Shown here: positions 1 to 9,510 of the stretch, piece by piece
Position numbering within the stretch: the first letter of the stretch is position 1
Layout: each line of letters opens with the position of its first letter
Origin: Blautia schinkii
Lineage (GTDB): Bacteria > Bacillota > Clostridia > Lachnospirales > Lachnospiraceae
Assembly (NCBI RefSeq): GCF_013304825.1
Contig: NZ_JAAWUO010000014.1
Span: 56,365-120,364, forward strand
DNA: 64,000 nt
Reading direction: 5' to 3'
The notes under the pieces: generated by a model
The model's input: the letters and a program-made list of their open reading frames with translations, nothing else
What the model was told of the DNA's origin: nothing
Databases searched by the model: none
Translations under genes and position numbers: made by a program

Positions 1-738
1 CTGCATATCAGGCATTGCAGAAGCATAAACAGATACCTGAAGTGCTCCGCCAAGACCTGCGAGGAATCCCATGATCACATATACAAGAAGGTTGATATTC
101 TTCGCATTGATACCGGAAACCTGAGCTGCACTTGCATTACTTCCTACTGCATAGATTCTTCGTCCTGTTCTTGTCCATTTCATAAAGAAGAAGAATACCA
201 CATAGCATACGATAATTACCCAGATAACCTTGTTGATTCCAAGGAAGTTGGTTGTTGCAAAATTTTTAAACTCACCAAGAGCTGCGGCACTTGCCCACTC
301 ACCACCGTGGGAAACAAGATAACCCATTGCTCTGTAGATGTACATAAAGCCCATGGTTGCAATGATTGGCGGTACGTTTGCTCTTGAGATCACAAGGCCT
401 ACAACAAGTCCGCAGGCAATACCGATTGCCATTGCAATGATGAAAGCAAGTAATGTGCTTGTGATATGTCCGTATTTCAGCAGCATACCGATTGACATAC
501 CGGAAAGTGCCAAGGTTGACATAATGGAAATATCGATTCCGCCTACCAGCATGACACATAACATACCAAGTGACATTACCATTGTTACTGCATTATTTTT
601 CAGCATCTCCATGAGGGACTTCGGCGTAAGGAATGACGGACTGATCACTGTGACAACTGCAAACAGCACGATCACGATAATTGCCAGCAGAGCCTCTCGG
701 GAGCCTGTAATCTTCTTGATGACAGATTTCTTTTCCAT
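1..738 (-). CDS. Ribose-type sugar ABC transporter permease (3' end outside window)
   Basis: This is an integral membrane permease of a ribose/autoinducer-2-type (CUT2) sugar importer. Only the first 246 residues are present, because the gene runs off the left edge. The visible part starts MEKKSVIKKITGSREALLAI and has several hydrophobic segments. It contains the family loop GGIDIS near residue 55 and VPPIIATMG before the next helix, both typical of RbsC/LsrC permeases. Its ATG overlaps the stop codon of the upstream ATPase gene by one base (TAATG), so the two are translationally coupled. A second permease or a binding protein probably lies beyond the window. The substrate cannot be read from the sequence. 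Confidence 0.9.
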   Translation of the reverse strand, partial: MEKKSVIKKITGSREALLAIIVIVLFAVVTVISPSFLTPKSLMEMLKNNAVTMVMSLGMLCVMLVGGIDISIMSTLALSGMSIGMLLKYGHITSTLLAFIIAMAIGIACGLVVGLVISRANVPPIIATMGFMYIYRAMGYLVSHGGEWASAAALGEFKNFATTNFLGINKVIWVIIVCYVVFFFFMKWTRTGRRIYAVGSNASAAQVSGINAKNINLLVYVIMGFLAGLGGALQVSVYASAMPDMQ

Positions 739-2243
739 TATTTAGTCCCCTTTCCGGTGCTCTTTTCCATGGACAGCTCAAGGATTCCTTCCTGTGTAGC
801 CTCTCCTCTATTCAGTTCACCTGTCTTACGGCCGTTGCACATAACGATAATACGGTCAGACATTCCAAGGATCTCAGGCATCTCGGAAGAGATAAGGATG
901 ATAGCATAGCCCTTCTTCGCAAGATCTCCCATGATCGCATAAATCTCGGCTTTCGCACCAACATCAACACCCTTTGTCGGCTCATCCATGATAACGACCT
1001 TCATTTCCTGAGCAAGCGCCTTGGCAACAACAACCTTCTGCTGGTTACCACCGGACAGTGAGCTTGCCGGCTGGAAGATATCAACAGCCTTGGTATCTAC
1101 TTCCTCAAGAAGCTTCTTGGAAAGCTCTCTTTCTGCCTTCTCATCATTGAATCCGGATTTTGCATATTTGCTGATGATCGGAAGTGTTACGTTTCTTCCA
1201 AGTCCCCAGCTCATGACCAGACCCTGCTTCTGTCTGTCCTCAGGAAGAAGGATGATACCTTTTTCCATTGCTTCGGAAGGAGTCTTGATATAAACCTCTT
1301 TTCCCTCAAGGAAAACCTTTCCTTCGTCCGGACGGGTGATTCCGCTGACAGCTTCCATAACCTCTGTACGTCCTGCACCAACCAGACCGGTAAGACCTAC
1401 GATCTCGCCTGCACGTACATTGAAGGAAACATCCTTGAAAAATCCTGTTCTGGAAAGATGTTCGATACGAAGCATCTCATCTCCCAGCTCAACCTCCGGC
1501 TTCGGGAACAGATCATTGATCTCACGTCCAACCATTGCTTTGATCAGATCTGCGTTTGTGATTCCGTTTACATCGTAGGTTCCGATATACTGTGAATCAC
1601 GGAATACGGTAACTCTGGAAGCCAAACGGTACATATCCTCAAAACGGTGGGAAATAAAGATAATGGAAACGCCATTCTCTTTCAGCTTGTCAACCAGTGT
1701 ATAAAGCTTCTCAGACTCGTTTCTGGTAAGTGCTGCTGTCGGCTCATCCAGAATGATGATCTTTGCATTTGTGGAAAGTGCCTTGGCGATCTCAACCATC
1801 TGCTGCTGTGCAACGGAAAGTGTACCCATCTCTGCTGTTGCATCGAAATCTGCATCCAGCTCACCTAAGTACTTGTTCGCCTCCTGGTTCATCTCTTTCC
1901 ACTGGATCATATGATGTTTGATGATCTCATGACCCATAAAAATATTTTCTGCAACTGTAAGGTGCGGATATGATGTCGGATGCTGATATACGGCTGCAAT
2001 ACCTGCCTCCTGGGCATCCTTCGGACCTTTGAAGTCAACCTTCTGTCCATTCAGGAACATCTCACCCTCTTCTGCTTTATGTACTCCGGTAATAACCTTG
2101 ATAAACGTAGATTTACCAGCACCATTCTCACCCATCAGCGCGTGAACCTCGCCAGGCTTGAGCTGGAACTGTACATTATTCAGAGCTTTGACACCGGGGA
2201 ATATCTTCGTAATACCTTTTAATTCAAGAACATATTCTGACAC
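738..2243 (-). CDS. Sugar ABC transporter ATP-binding protein (tandem RbsA/MglA type)
   Basis: This 501-residue cytoplasmic ATPase has two fused nucleotide-binding domains and energises a monosaccharide importer. The first domain has Walker A GENGAGKST (about residues 38-46), an altered signature LSVAQQQ and Walker B ILDEPTAAL. The second has a degenerate Walker A (GLVGAGRTE), signature LSGGNQQKV and IMDEPTKGVD, which is the usual asymmetry of RbsA/XylG/MglA proteins. I place the start at a GTG at 2243, which sits eight bases after a GGGAGGAG ribosome site. Upstream in-frame ATGs would add about 46 residues with no family counterpart. It is cotranscribed with the following permease and divergent from the response-regulator gene. 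Confidence 0.92.
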   Translation of the reverse strand: MSEYVLELKGITKIFPGVKALNNVQFQLKPGEVHALMGENGAGKSTFIKVITGVHKAEEGEMFLNGQKVDFKGPKDAQEAGIAAVYQHPTSYPHLTVAENIFMGHEIIKHHMIQWKEMNQEANKYLGELDADFDATAEMGTLSVAQQQMVEIAKALSTNAKIIILDEPTAALTRNESEKLYTLVDKLKENGVSIIFISHRFEDMYRLASRVTVFRDSQYIGTYDVNGITNADLIKAMVGREINDLFPKPEVELGDEMLRIEHLSRTGFFKDVSFNVRAGEIVGLTGLVGAGRTEVMEAVSGITRPDEGKVFLEGKEVYIKTPSEAMEKGIILLPEDRQKQGLVMSWGLGRNVTLPIISKYAKSGFNDEKAERELSKKLLEEVDTKAVDIFQPASSLSGGNQQKVVVAKALAQEMKVVIMDEPTKGVDVGAKAEIYAIMGDLAKKGYAIILISSEMPEILGMSDRIIVMCNGRKTGELNRGEATQEGILELSMEKSTGKGTK

Positions 2244-2406
2244 GGCTCTTTCTCCTCCCTTTCCCTTAATCTGATTATATTCTATCATCCGGCCCACAGG
2301 TTGATAATGGGAATATTTTTGGATAAGGGTAAAATATTCTTCTTTTCCCTGTAAAATATTACTCATAAACCATTGCCACATTCTCGTATTTCTATATACT
2401 TTATGC

Positions 2407-2429
2407 TATAATAGTAACGTTGACGTTAC
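2407..2429 (+). promoter_or_regulatory. Extended -10 promoter with a palindrome at the start site
   Basis: TATAAT at 2407-2412 is preceded by TGC, an extended -10. No good -35 lies 16-18 bases upstream. Immediately downstream, 2414-2429 is a perfect palindrome (seven-base arms GTAACGT and ACGTTAC, two-base centre) covering the expected transcription start. It lies between the divergent importer operon and the response-regulator gene at 2509, so it looks like an operator. The binding protein is unknown. Confidence 0.6.
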
Positions 2430-2508
2430 AGTTTTCTGTGAATATAAACAGAACTTTAAACGTCCGATTTACAAAGCTATGAAGCTATGCTCGATTGGAG
2501 AATTGTAT

Positions 2509-4074
2509 ATGAAATTACTGATCGTTGATGACGAAGAACTTACTCGTACCGGATTGATCTCATCTATTGACTGGGATTCTCTGGGAATTACCGAGATCCT
2601 TCAGGCAGACGATGGTGTGAATGGACTGGAAATGGCCAGACTGTATAAACCTGAGATCATTCTCTGCGATGTTCGGATGCCGCGGATGACAGGCATTGCC
2701 ATGCTGGAACGACTGGAGAAATTCCTGCCGGACAGTATCCCTATCTTTATGAGCGGATATTCTGACAAAGAGTATCTGAAAGCTGCCATCAAATTAAAAG
2801 CCGTCAATTACATCGAAAAACCTCTGCATCCCGAAGAAGTACGGGCTGCAGTTCTTGAAGCAGAAACTCTTTACAAGCAAAAGCTCCGCTCCCATCGTGG
2901 CGAAGCGATCCATTCCCAGGAAATCGCTACCCGGCTGGCACAGCAGCTGACGCTTCCCCCTTCCGGCAGCACCAGGATCGCAGATCTCTGTCTGGAGCTG
3001 GAACAGCCGGAGCTTCTTGAACCCGGTATGAATTTTACTTCTGTAATTGTGAAGCTTAATGAATCTGTGGAAGCCTCCGGTATTTTCCTGGAAGATCTCC
3101 TGACTGACATTTCCCGTTTTCTGGAACATTATCATCTGAAATGTCTTTTTGTGGAAAAAAGAGTTCAGTATCTGGTTCACCATATATATGGAACAAATGC
3201 TCTTTCCCCGGCAACACTTTCCGCAGTAGGAAGCTATATTTCCAGACAGTATGACAGCTGCGGAAAGCATCTGATCGCAGCCGGAACTACCGTAACAGAT
3301 ATTTCCAGGGTTTATCAATCCTATGCTTCCGCCGTGATTCTTCTGCAGAACTGCTTTTTCTTTCCGGAAAAAACATTTCTCACAGAAAATATCATAACCC
3401 AGCTACCTTCAAAAGGGCCGGTTCCGGACTCCCTGCAGTCACCGGAAAATACCTTTTCCAACTATCTCCTGGCCGGCGAGGAAGAACACTGTGCTCAGTT
3501 TCTTGAAGAGCTTTTCCGGTATTACAGCTGCAATCACACATTTATTCCTAATCAGATCCGTGATCTTTATTACCAGCTGTTTAATGCACTTTCAGCTTCC
3601 CGTAAAAAAAATCAGGTAGGATCGGAGCTTCATGAAAAACAGGACCTGATCGTGGATACTCTGAACAACGCCTTTACCTACGAAGAGCTTCACAAAGCTC
3701 TGAAAGAAAAAACCGCCCGGTATTTTGAAGATTCCAAAAATTCCCAGCCGGAAAATTCCACGATCTTTATGATCAAGGATTACATCAGCCGGAACTACAT
3801 GAACGATACTCTTTCCGTAAAAGATATCAGCGGACATGTATACCTTTCCACCTCTTATGTATGCACCTTTTTCAAAAGTGAGACCGGACAGACTCTCAAT
3901 CAATATCTGACGGAGTACCGGATGGAAAAGGCCAAGCAGCTGCTTTCCGATCCCAGATACAAGATTTCCGAGATTTCTTCCAAGGTAGGCTATACGGATG
4001 GCAATTACTTCGGAAAAAGCTTCAAAAAATACTCCGGCTTTTCCCCTTCTGAATACCGGGAGAAAATGTCATGA
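2509..4074 (+). CDS. Response regulator, YesN type (receiver plus AraC DNA-binding domain)
   Basis: This 521-residue two-component regulator has an N-terminal receiver domain (LLIVDDEE acidic pocket, phosphoacceptor Asp in LCDVRMP, conserved Lys in EKP) and a long middle region. A C-terminal AraC-type double helix-turn-helix covers roughly the last 100 residues (SEISSKVGYTDGNYFGKSFK and PSEYRE). I place the start at ATG 2509, after a GGAG site; an upstream in-frame ATG would add ten residues before the receiver fold and lacks a ribosome site. The stop overlaps the kinase start by four bases (ATGA). It probably controls the divergent sugar importer to its left, as in many Firmicutes loci, but that is inference from position. 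Confidence 0.92.
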   Translation: MKLLIVDDEELTRTGLISSIDWDSLGITEILQADDGVNGLEMARLYKPEIILCDVRMPRMTGIAMLERLEKFLPDSIPIFMSGYSDKEYLKAAIKLKAVNYIEKPLHPEEVRAAVLEAETLYKQKLRSHRGEAIHSQEIATRLAQQLTLPPSGSTRIADLCLELEQPELLEPGMNFTSVIVKLNESVEASGIFLEDLLTDISRFLEHYHLKCLFVEKRVQYLVHHIYGTNALSPATLSAVGSYISRQYDSCGKHLIAAGTTVTDISRVYQSYASAVILLQNCFFFPEKTFLTENIITQLPSKGPVPDSLQSPENTFSNYLLAGEEEHCAQFLEELFRYYSCNHTFIPNQIRDLYYQLFNALSASRKKNQVGSELHEKQDLIVDTLNNAFTYEELHKALKEKTARYFEDSKNSQPENSTIFMIKDYISRNYMNDTLSVKDISGHVYLSTSYVCTFFKSETGQTLNQYLTEYRMEKAKQLLSDPRYKISEISSKVGYTDGNYFGKSFKKYSGFSPSEYREKMS

Positions 4075-5894
4075 GGGCCCTCTGGCGCCGTTTCAAAAAC
4101 GGCTACCTGAATCTAAGCCTGCAGACCAAATTCACCATTGCCCTGATCAGCATTGTGGTAGTTCCTGCATTTCTTACTGTCTTTCTTTTTTATGGAAGAC
4201 TTTATAGCATGGTGGTTTCCAATACCATCCGGCAGGAACAGGACGCCTCCGCAAAAACTGCCCCTCTGATCGAACGGACTATGGAGACGATTCTTGCAAC
4301 CACCCGGAATATTACAGGACAGAATTTTTTTCAGGAGCTTTTTTATATGCCGGTCAGCGATTCAGCAGAAGAGCTTGCCACCTCCAACCATGCCATTGAT
4401 TTTAAAAATGCCCTTCAGCGTCTGACCACAGATTCCATTGTTACCGATGTACGGATCTATGTAGATTTTCCTGATGATCTGAAAGAACTGGATACTTATC
4501 CCAACACTGAGAATATCCTTGCTCCCTTAAGTCAGGCGAAAGGTACCTACTGGTACGGTATCTTTCAGGGAAACCGGAACGCCCAGGAAATGTTCTGTCC
4601 TTCCTTTTATCTAGGCTCCAGGGAAAAAAAGAATTATGGTGATATGGCATATATCTGCCCTTTAAGCCTTTATTATCACTCCACTGCCTATAAGGCTTAT
4701 CTTGCAGTGTATTATTCCGATGACAAGCTTACCTCCATTCTTTCCGACAATCTATCTCTGGAAGGAAGTGTTTCATATATTGTAAACGAACGTGATGCCA
4801 TTGTTGCCACCTCAGATCCGTCATTATCCGGAATCTACCAGCTGGATTACGACACCATCAAGGCTTCCTTTATGTCTTCCAATAACTTCATTGAGCGGAA
4901 CATTCTGGACACAAAGGTTTATGCCGGTTTTTACAGTATTTCCAATACGGACTGGTTTATGGTAACGGTCCTGCCTTCACCACCGCTGATCCATGCGAGC
5001 AACCGGCTGATGATCCAGATTGCGCTTATCTACGCCGTTTTTCTGGTTCTGGCACTTATTTTTGCCAACGTGCTGGCTCATTCCATTACCGGAAGACTCT
5101 CTTCTGTGATCCGGCAGATGCAGACCGTCCGCCACGGCCCGCCTACTCCCATGGACAGCCCTTCTGCCCATGATGAGATCGGTGATCTGATTGACACCTA
5201 CAACTATATGACCCGAAAAATGGATGAGCTGATGAAAACGCAGGCAAAGGCCGCCGAAGATCTCCGGATCGCGGAATTTAACTCCCTCCAGGCACAGATC
5301 AATCCACATTTTCTTTATAACACCATGGATATGATCAACTGGATGGCACTGCAGGGACAGACTGATGAGATCAGTCACGCTGTGCAGAGTCTTTCCCGTT
5401 TTTATAAGCTGACCCTGAGCCGCCAAAAAGGAATCTCTACCATTGCAAGGGAGCTGGAGCATGTAACCATCTACGTGCAACTCCAGAATATGCGCTACCA
5501 TGACAGCATTGAGCTGATCACAGATATCCCGGATGAGCTTTCAGAATACCAGATCCCGAAGCTGACTCTTCAGCCCGTTGTGGAGAATTCCATTCTTCAC
5601 GGAATCCTGGAAAAAGAATCCAAGTCCGGTACGATCGTAATTACAGGATGGATGGAAAATGAAGATGTTGTTCTTCTTGTTTCTGATGATGGTGTTGGAA
5701 TTCCACCTGAGATCCTTTCCACTATTCTCTCCGGAAACGGAAACAGCCAGTCCGGAGGCACAAATATTGCTGTTTATAATACGCACCGGAGACTTCAGAT
5801 CCTTTACGGAAATGATTACGGACTTACTTATTCCAGCAAGCCTGGAGAGGGGACGGAGGTTGAGATCCGTTTCCCTGCACATCGCGAAAAGTAA
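4071..5894 (+). CDS. Sensor histidine kinase, YesM type
   Basis: This 607-residue membrane kinase is the partner of the upstream regulator. It has a short N-terminal cytoplasmic stretch, a transmembrane helix near residues 20-40, an extracellular Cache-like sensor of about 250 residues and a second helix near 310-335. A HAMP linker follows, then the His_kinase domain with QINPHFLYNTMD (phosphorylated His), and an HATPase domain with VVENSILHGI and SDDGVGIP. This architecture is that of YesM/LytS-like kinases that sense extracytoplasmic carbohydrate, directly or through a binding protein. The gene starts inside the regulator stop codon, so the pair is one transcript. Confidence 0.93.
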   Translation: MRALWRRFKNGYLNLSLQTKFTIALISIVVVPAFLTVFLFYGRLYSMVVSNTIRQEQDASAKTAPLIERTMETILATTRNITGQNFFQELFYMPVSDSAEELATSNHAIDFKNALQRLTTDSIVTDVRIYVDFPDDLKELDTYPNTENILAPLSQAKGTYWYGIFQGNRNAQEMFCPSFYLGSREKKNYGDMAYICPLSLYYHSTAYKAYLAVYYSDDKLTSILSDNLSLEGSVSYIVNERDAIVATSDPSLSGIYQLDYDTIKASFMSSNNFIERNILDTKVYAGFYSISNTDWFMVTVLPSPPLIHASNRLMIQIALIYAVFLVLALIFANVLAHSITGRLSSVIRQMQTVRHGPPTPMDSPSAHDEIGDLIDTYNYMTRKMDELMKTQAKAAEDLRIAEFNSLQAQINPHFLYNTMDMINWMALQGQTDEISHAVQSLSRFYKLTLSRQKGISTIARELEHVTIYVQLQNMRYHDSIELITDIPDELSEYQIPKLTLQPVVENSILHGILEKESKSGTIVITGWMENEDVVLLVSDDGVGIPPEILSTILSGNGNSQSGGTNIAVYNTHRRLQILYGNDYGLTYSSKPGEGTEVEIRFPAHREK

Positions 5895-5986
5895 TTTACA
5901 GACTTTTTATATAGATACTTTTCCTGTCCTTTAAAATACAAAACGTTCCAGAAAAATCTATATTCAGAAATGAGGTATGACATTAT

Positions 5987-6370
5987 ATGAATACACAGCC
6001 AGCTGCACTTTTATATAATTTTAATGATCCTGAACGTCTTCGCCAAATCCGCCGCTATCTGAACCGACAGAAGGTTAAGACACGAATCATCACAGCACCC
6101 GAATTTCTTCATCCACTGGGATATCTTTTTGAGATTCCGGGATTTCAGCCCTCTTCCCGGTTTAATCTGGGAAGCAATTTCACCGATGAAATGATCGTAC
6201 TGAAGGATTTTTCCAGTGAACAGATGGATGATTTTCTTGCTTTTTTCCGTGAAAACCAGATTCCCTCTGTTGCACTGAAGGCCATGCTCACACCTGTAAC
6301 TCAGCACTGGTCTTCCATTCAGCTGCATAATGAGCTTTCCATGGAGCATACACTTATGCATAAAAAATAA
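5987..6370 (+). CDS. DUF3783-family small protein
   Basis: This 127-residue soluble protein of unknown function matches the DUF3783 family in its second half: MIVLKDFSSEQMDDFLAF, then the LKAMLTPVTQHW segment. No signal peptide or membrane segment is visible. The start at 5987 follows a GAGGT ribosome site. It lies 92 bases after the histidine kinase gene with no terminator between them and is followed by a terminator, so it may be the last gene of that operon or have its own promoter. Nothing in the sequence shows a link to sugar sensing. The family call is from remembered motif similarity. Confidence 0.7.
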   Translation: MNTQPAALLYNFNDPERLRQIRRYLNRQKVKTRIITAPEFLHPLGYLFEIPGFQPSSRFNLGSNFTDEMIVLKDFSSEQMDDFLAFFRENQIPSVALKAMLTPVTQHWSSIQLHNELSMEHTLMHKK

Positions 6371-6393
6371 AAATTCAAAGCTTTGATCTGCCG

Positions 6394-6428
6394 AATCTGC
6401 CAGCTGCATTTCCGGCAGATTTTTTATT
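6394..6428 (+). terminator. Intrinsic terminator after DUF3783 gene
   Basis: The stem AATCTGCC/GGCAGATT (6394-6401 with 6414-6421) is followed by a T-rich tract. It ends the rightward response regulator/kinase/DUF3783 operon. Confidence 0.75.
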
Positions 6429-6437
6429 TTTCCAATG

Positions 6438-6471
6438 AAAAAGGAGACCGCTCCGCGCAGTCTCCTTTTTT
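6438..6471. terminator. Bidirectional intrinsic terminator
   Basis: A perfect 11-bp stem, AAAAAGGAGAC with GTCTCCTTTTT, has an 11-base loop and T runs on both strands. It lies between convergent genes and serves mainly the leftward isomerase gene ending at 6506. Confidence 0.85.
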
Positions 6472-6505
6472 GAATATGTTTTAGGTTGAATATATAAGAA
6501 AGAAT

Positions 6506-7924
6506 TTATCTTGTCACGATATCTACCGGTACGTTAAAGATTTTTGCAACCTTCAGGATCGTATCGATGTGTCTTCCTGTAGCAGCTGCCATATGATGTG
6601 TCGGGCCAGCCTCACTCCAACGGTTAACAAACTCTCTTGCTCCGCATGTGAAGCGTGTTCTCATGTTTGTATCACCGAAGGAAAGGATTGGTCCTTCCTC
6701 GTTTACGCCCTCAGCTACAACGAATTTGAAGTTTCCGTCTTTATCCTGAGTGATTGCAAGGTAGGTCACCGGACCTGTGTACGGATAGAACTGTGTCAAA
6801 TATCCGCCACCTGTTTTGCCATGGAATACTTTTACGATCTTCATGGTTGGCTTCTTGTCAGAGATGTCAGCGTCGCCGCTTCCGGAATGTCCGATGATGC
6901 AGATATCATCATTGAAGTCAATGGAGTACATCTCAGAAAGCTGACCTGTACCGGAAATTGTCTTTAAGATACTCATTGCCATGGCAACCTTCATGTCACC
7001 CTCTACAGCACATGCAGTACCCTGTTTGATCAGCATGGAGAATGCCGGGATCAGCATACTGTCAAGGACACCTGCTTTACCCTGTGCAAATCCATCGTAA
7101 TGGGAAGCGATCATTCCAAGATGCTCGTCTTTTACCCATTTCTCAAAAGCAACAACGTATTTAGCCATATCCCATACTTTCTCGATTGTGCCGCCGCCCT
7201 CAATATCGAATGTATCAAGGATATCCTGTGCCTTTGCACGGATTGCTTCCTCGTCTGTGATATCATCAGCGATCGCCCACATCTTCTCCCAGTCGAACTG
7301 TTTTGTGTAGAGGAACATTCTGTTATAGAGGTTTGTCTCATCAATATACAGATCCATCATACCCGGATATGGTCTTCCGATCTGTGCAATGTTAGTCTCA
7401 CGGAATCTTCTTCTTACCTGAGCAGCCTTGCACCAGTCTTCGATCTCAGCCTGAACTGCAGGATCTCCGCCTTCTACAACGCCTGTGATAACCGCATGTC
7501 TCTTGCCTGCTCTCTCAAGGTCAGCAACTGCCTCGCCTACAGCACCGCATGCATAGCCTTCACCCAGCCAGGAGGCAATGTCAGTGTGCTCATAATCCAG
7601 CGCTTTGATCTTCTGAACGTTTACAAGAACAACCGGAACATCCAGATCACGGATCGCAGGAAGCATGTTGTAGGATGTAGCATATGTCAGCATCTGAAGA
7701 AATACAAGATCAACATCTGCTGCACGGAACTTATCTCCTGCCACCATTGCCTGCTCTTTTGTTGTCACCATTCCGCCGTCAACGATCTCTACTGTATCCG
7801 GGATCGTTTTCTTGAATGCGTCGTACTGTGCCTCAAATTCCGGCACCAGTGACGGAAACTGCGGAAGATATGCGCCTAAAGCAATTGAAAATACACCAAC
7901 TTTTGCCTTTGTGTTAACTAACAT
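6506..7924 (-). CDS. Sugar isomerase, L-arabinose/L-fucose isomerase superfamily
   Basis: This 472-residue enzyme resembles the AraA/FucI fold, which interconverts an aldose and a ketose with a divalent metal. Support comes from its length, the N-terminal segment FLQMLTYATSYNMLPAIRDL (similar to the substrate-entry region of AraA) and the late GPTHHMAAATG segment. That last segment aligns with the GGAHHT metal-ligand region of AraA before the terminal VDIV strand. It is diverged from classical AraA and FucI, so the true aldose (arabinose, fucose, rhamnose or another) is open. ATG 7924 follows a GGAGG site. It lies 18 bases after the rhamnulokinase-type gene in the same operon, so the ketose it makes is probably that kinase's substrate. 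Confidence 0.85.
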   Translation of the reverse strand: MLVNTKAKVGVFSIALGAYLPQFPSLVPEFEAQYDAFKKTIPDTVEIVDGGMVTTKEQAMVAGDKFRAADVDLVFLQMLTYATSYNMLPAIRDLDVPVVLVNVQKIKALDYEHTDIASWLGEGYACGAVGEAVADLERAGKRHAVITGVVEGGDPAVQAEIEDWCKAAQVRRRFRETNIAQIGRPYPGMMDLYIDETNLYNRMFLYTKQFDWEKMWAIADDITDEEAIRAKAQDILDTFDIEGGGTIEKVWDMAKYVVAFEKWVKDEHLGMIASHYDGFAQGKAGVLDSMLIPAFSMLIKQGTACAVEGDMKVAMAMSILKTISGTGQLSEMYSIDFNDDICIIGHSGSGDADISDKKPTMKIVKVFHGKTGGGYLTQFYPYTGPVTYLAITQDKDGNFKFVVAEGVNEEGPILSFGDTNMRTRFTCGAREFVNRWSEAGPTHHMAAATGRHIDTILKVAKIFNVPVDIVTR

Positions 7925-7942
7925 AATAAAACCTCCAATTAT

Positions 7943-9346
7943 TTATGCTTTGTATACTTTGATACCGAAGGACTCATGGATGGTTGTACGAGCCTCCTCG
8001 ATAGTTTTGAACTCCTCGGCCTTCAGCATCTGTGCTGTGATATTACCGATTGCAGTAGCCTCACCAGGGCCTGCATGGATTTCTTTCTTTGTAGCTTTTG
8101 CAGTCAGCTCATTTAAGTATCCTGCATTGGAACCACCGCCTACGATATGGATACGGCTGTAGGTTCTTCCTGTCATCTCCTCAAGCTCTTTGGCTATTTT
8201 TGCATAGCACTCTGCAAGGCTTGTGTAGATAACAGTTGCGATCTCACCAAGAGTTTCCGGAACCTTCTGTCCTGTTCTGCGACAGTAATCCTGAACCTCT
8301 TTTGTCATATTCTCAGGAGAAAGGAAACACTCATCGTTTGCGTCTACTCTTGACGGGAAATCTTTTGCCTCCTCAGCCATCTCGCAGATCTGAGCAAAGC
8401 TGTATGCATCATCAAACTCATGACGTACGGACTGGATCATCCAGAGACCCATAATGTTCTTCAGGTAGCGGAAACGTCCTGCATATCCACCCTCGTTTGT
8501 AAAGTTCATCTCACAGCTCTTCTCTGAGCAGTCTGCTTCTTTTCTCTCGATTCCCATCAGAGACCATGTTCCTGAGCTGATGTAGATGAAATCGTCATCA
8601 TTTGCAGGAACGGCAAGTACTGCTGAGCCTGTATCGTGGGTAGCCGGTGCTACAACCTCAAGGTCAAATCCAACTGCCTCTTTTACTGCGTCTGTTAAAT
8701 GTCCGATGCTTGTACCAGGCATGATCAGCTTCTGGAAGATCTTCTTCGGATATCCCAGCATGTCGATCAGCTCGTAATCCCAGTCTTTTGTTGTCGGGCA
8801 TACAAGCTGTCCTGTTGTTGCCTCAGTGTACTCACAGGTCTTCTCTCCTGTAAGAAGGAAATGGAAGTAATCCGGTACATGAAGAAGTGTCTCGGCCTGC
8901 TCCAGATACTCCGGATGTTTCTTCTTAACTGCCATCAGCTGATATACTGTGTTGAAGATTGCTTTCTGGATACCGGTTCTTGCATACAGATCTTTCAGGG
9001 AAATTGTCTTGTAAACTTCCTCGTCCATTCCCTCTGTACGATGATCACGGTAGCCTACTGTGTTTCCGAGAACGTTGTCATCTTTGTCAAGAAGTACAAA
9101 GTCAACGCCCCATGTGTCAACACCCATGCTTACCGGAATCTTGCCGATTTCTTTACATTTCTTAAGACCGTTTACAATCTCGTTGAAAAGGCGGTCAAAC
9201 TCCCAGCAGAGTTCTCCGTCTTTCTTAACCATACCGTTCTCAAAACGATAGATTTCTTCCAGGATCATTTTTCCGTTTTCCATATGTCCCAGAATGTGAC
9301 GTCCGCTGGATGCTCCGATATCTACTGCTAAATAATATGTTGCCAT
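7943..9346 (-). CDS. rhaB: Rhamnulokinase-type FGGY sugar kinase
   Basis: This 467-residue kinase phosphorylates a ketose, L-rhamnulose in the RhaB family. The N-terminal phosphate-binding loop AVDIGASSGRHILG has the RhaB-type ASSGR sequence. Further matches are MGVDTWGVDFVLLD, YRDHRTEGM, the second-domain THDTGSAV and SSGTWSLMGIE, and the late IHIVGGGSNAGYLNELTA, all typical of the rhamnulokinase branch of FGGY kinases. I use ATG 9346, because a GAGGAGG site sits eight bases upstream; an earlier in-frame start would add 21 residues without family support. It is followed at once by the isomerase gene. No rhamnulose-1-phosphate aldolase lies nearby, so the substrate is not fixed. Confidence 0.88.
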   Translation of the reverse strand: MATYYLAVDIGASSGRHILGHMENGKMILEEIYRFENGMVKKDGELCWEFDRLFNEIVNGLKKCKEIGKIPVSMGVDTWGVDFVLLDKDDNVLGNTVGYRDHRTEGMDEEVYKTISLKDLYARTGIQKAIFNTVYQLMAVKKKHPEYLEQAETLLHVPDYFHFLLTGEKTCEYTEATTGQLVCPTTKDWDYELIDMLGYPKKIFQKLIMPGTSIGHLTDAVKEAVGFDLEVVAPATHDTGSAVLAVPANDDDFIYISSGTWSLMGIERKEADCSEKSCEMNFTNEGGYAGRFRYLKNIMGLWMIQSVRHEFDDAYSFAQICEMAEEAKDFPSRVDANDECFLSPENMTKEVQDYCRRTGQKVPETLGEIATVIYTSLAECYAKIAKELEEMTGRTYSRIHIVGGGSNAGYLNELTAKATKKEIHAGPGEATAIGNITAQMLKAEEFKTIEEARTTIHESFGIKVYKA

Positions 9347-9510
9347 TTTTAAATCCTCCTCAATATGTAAGCTTCTGATCACTTTCATATCTGATGTTGT
9401 ATTTATCATACATCAGGATCCTTCCGGTGATAAGAACCTCTTTTGTCAAAAAAAGTGTCTTTATTTGCCAATAATACAGCGATTATTTATGAACTACTAC
9501 ATTATTTGTT

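Noticed and set aside
738..2381. Longer start for the first ATPase
   Set aside because: The added 46 residues have no ATPase-family counterpart and cross the leader; the GTG at 2243 has a well-placed ribosome site.
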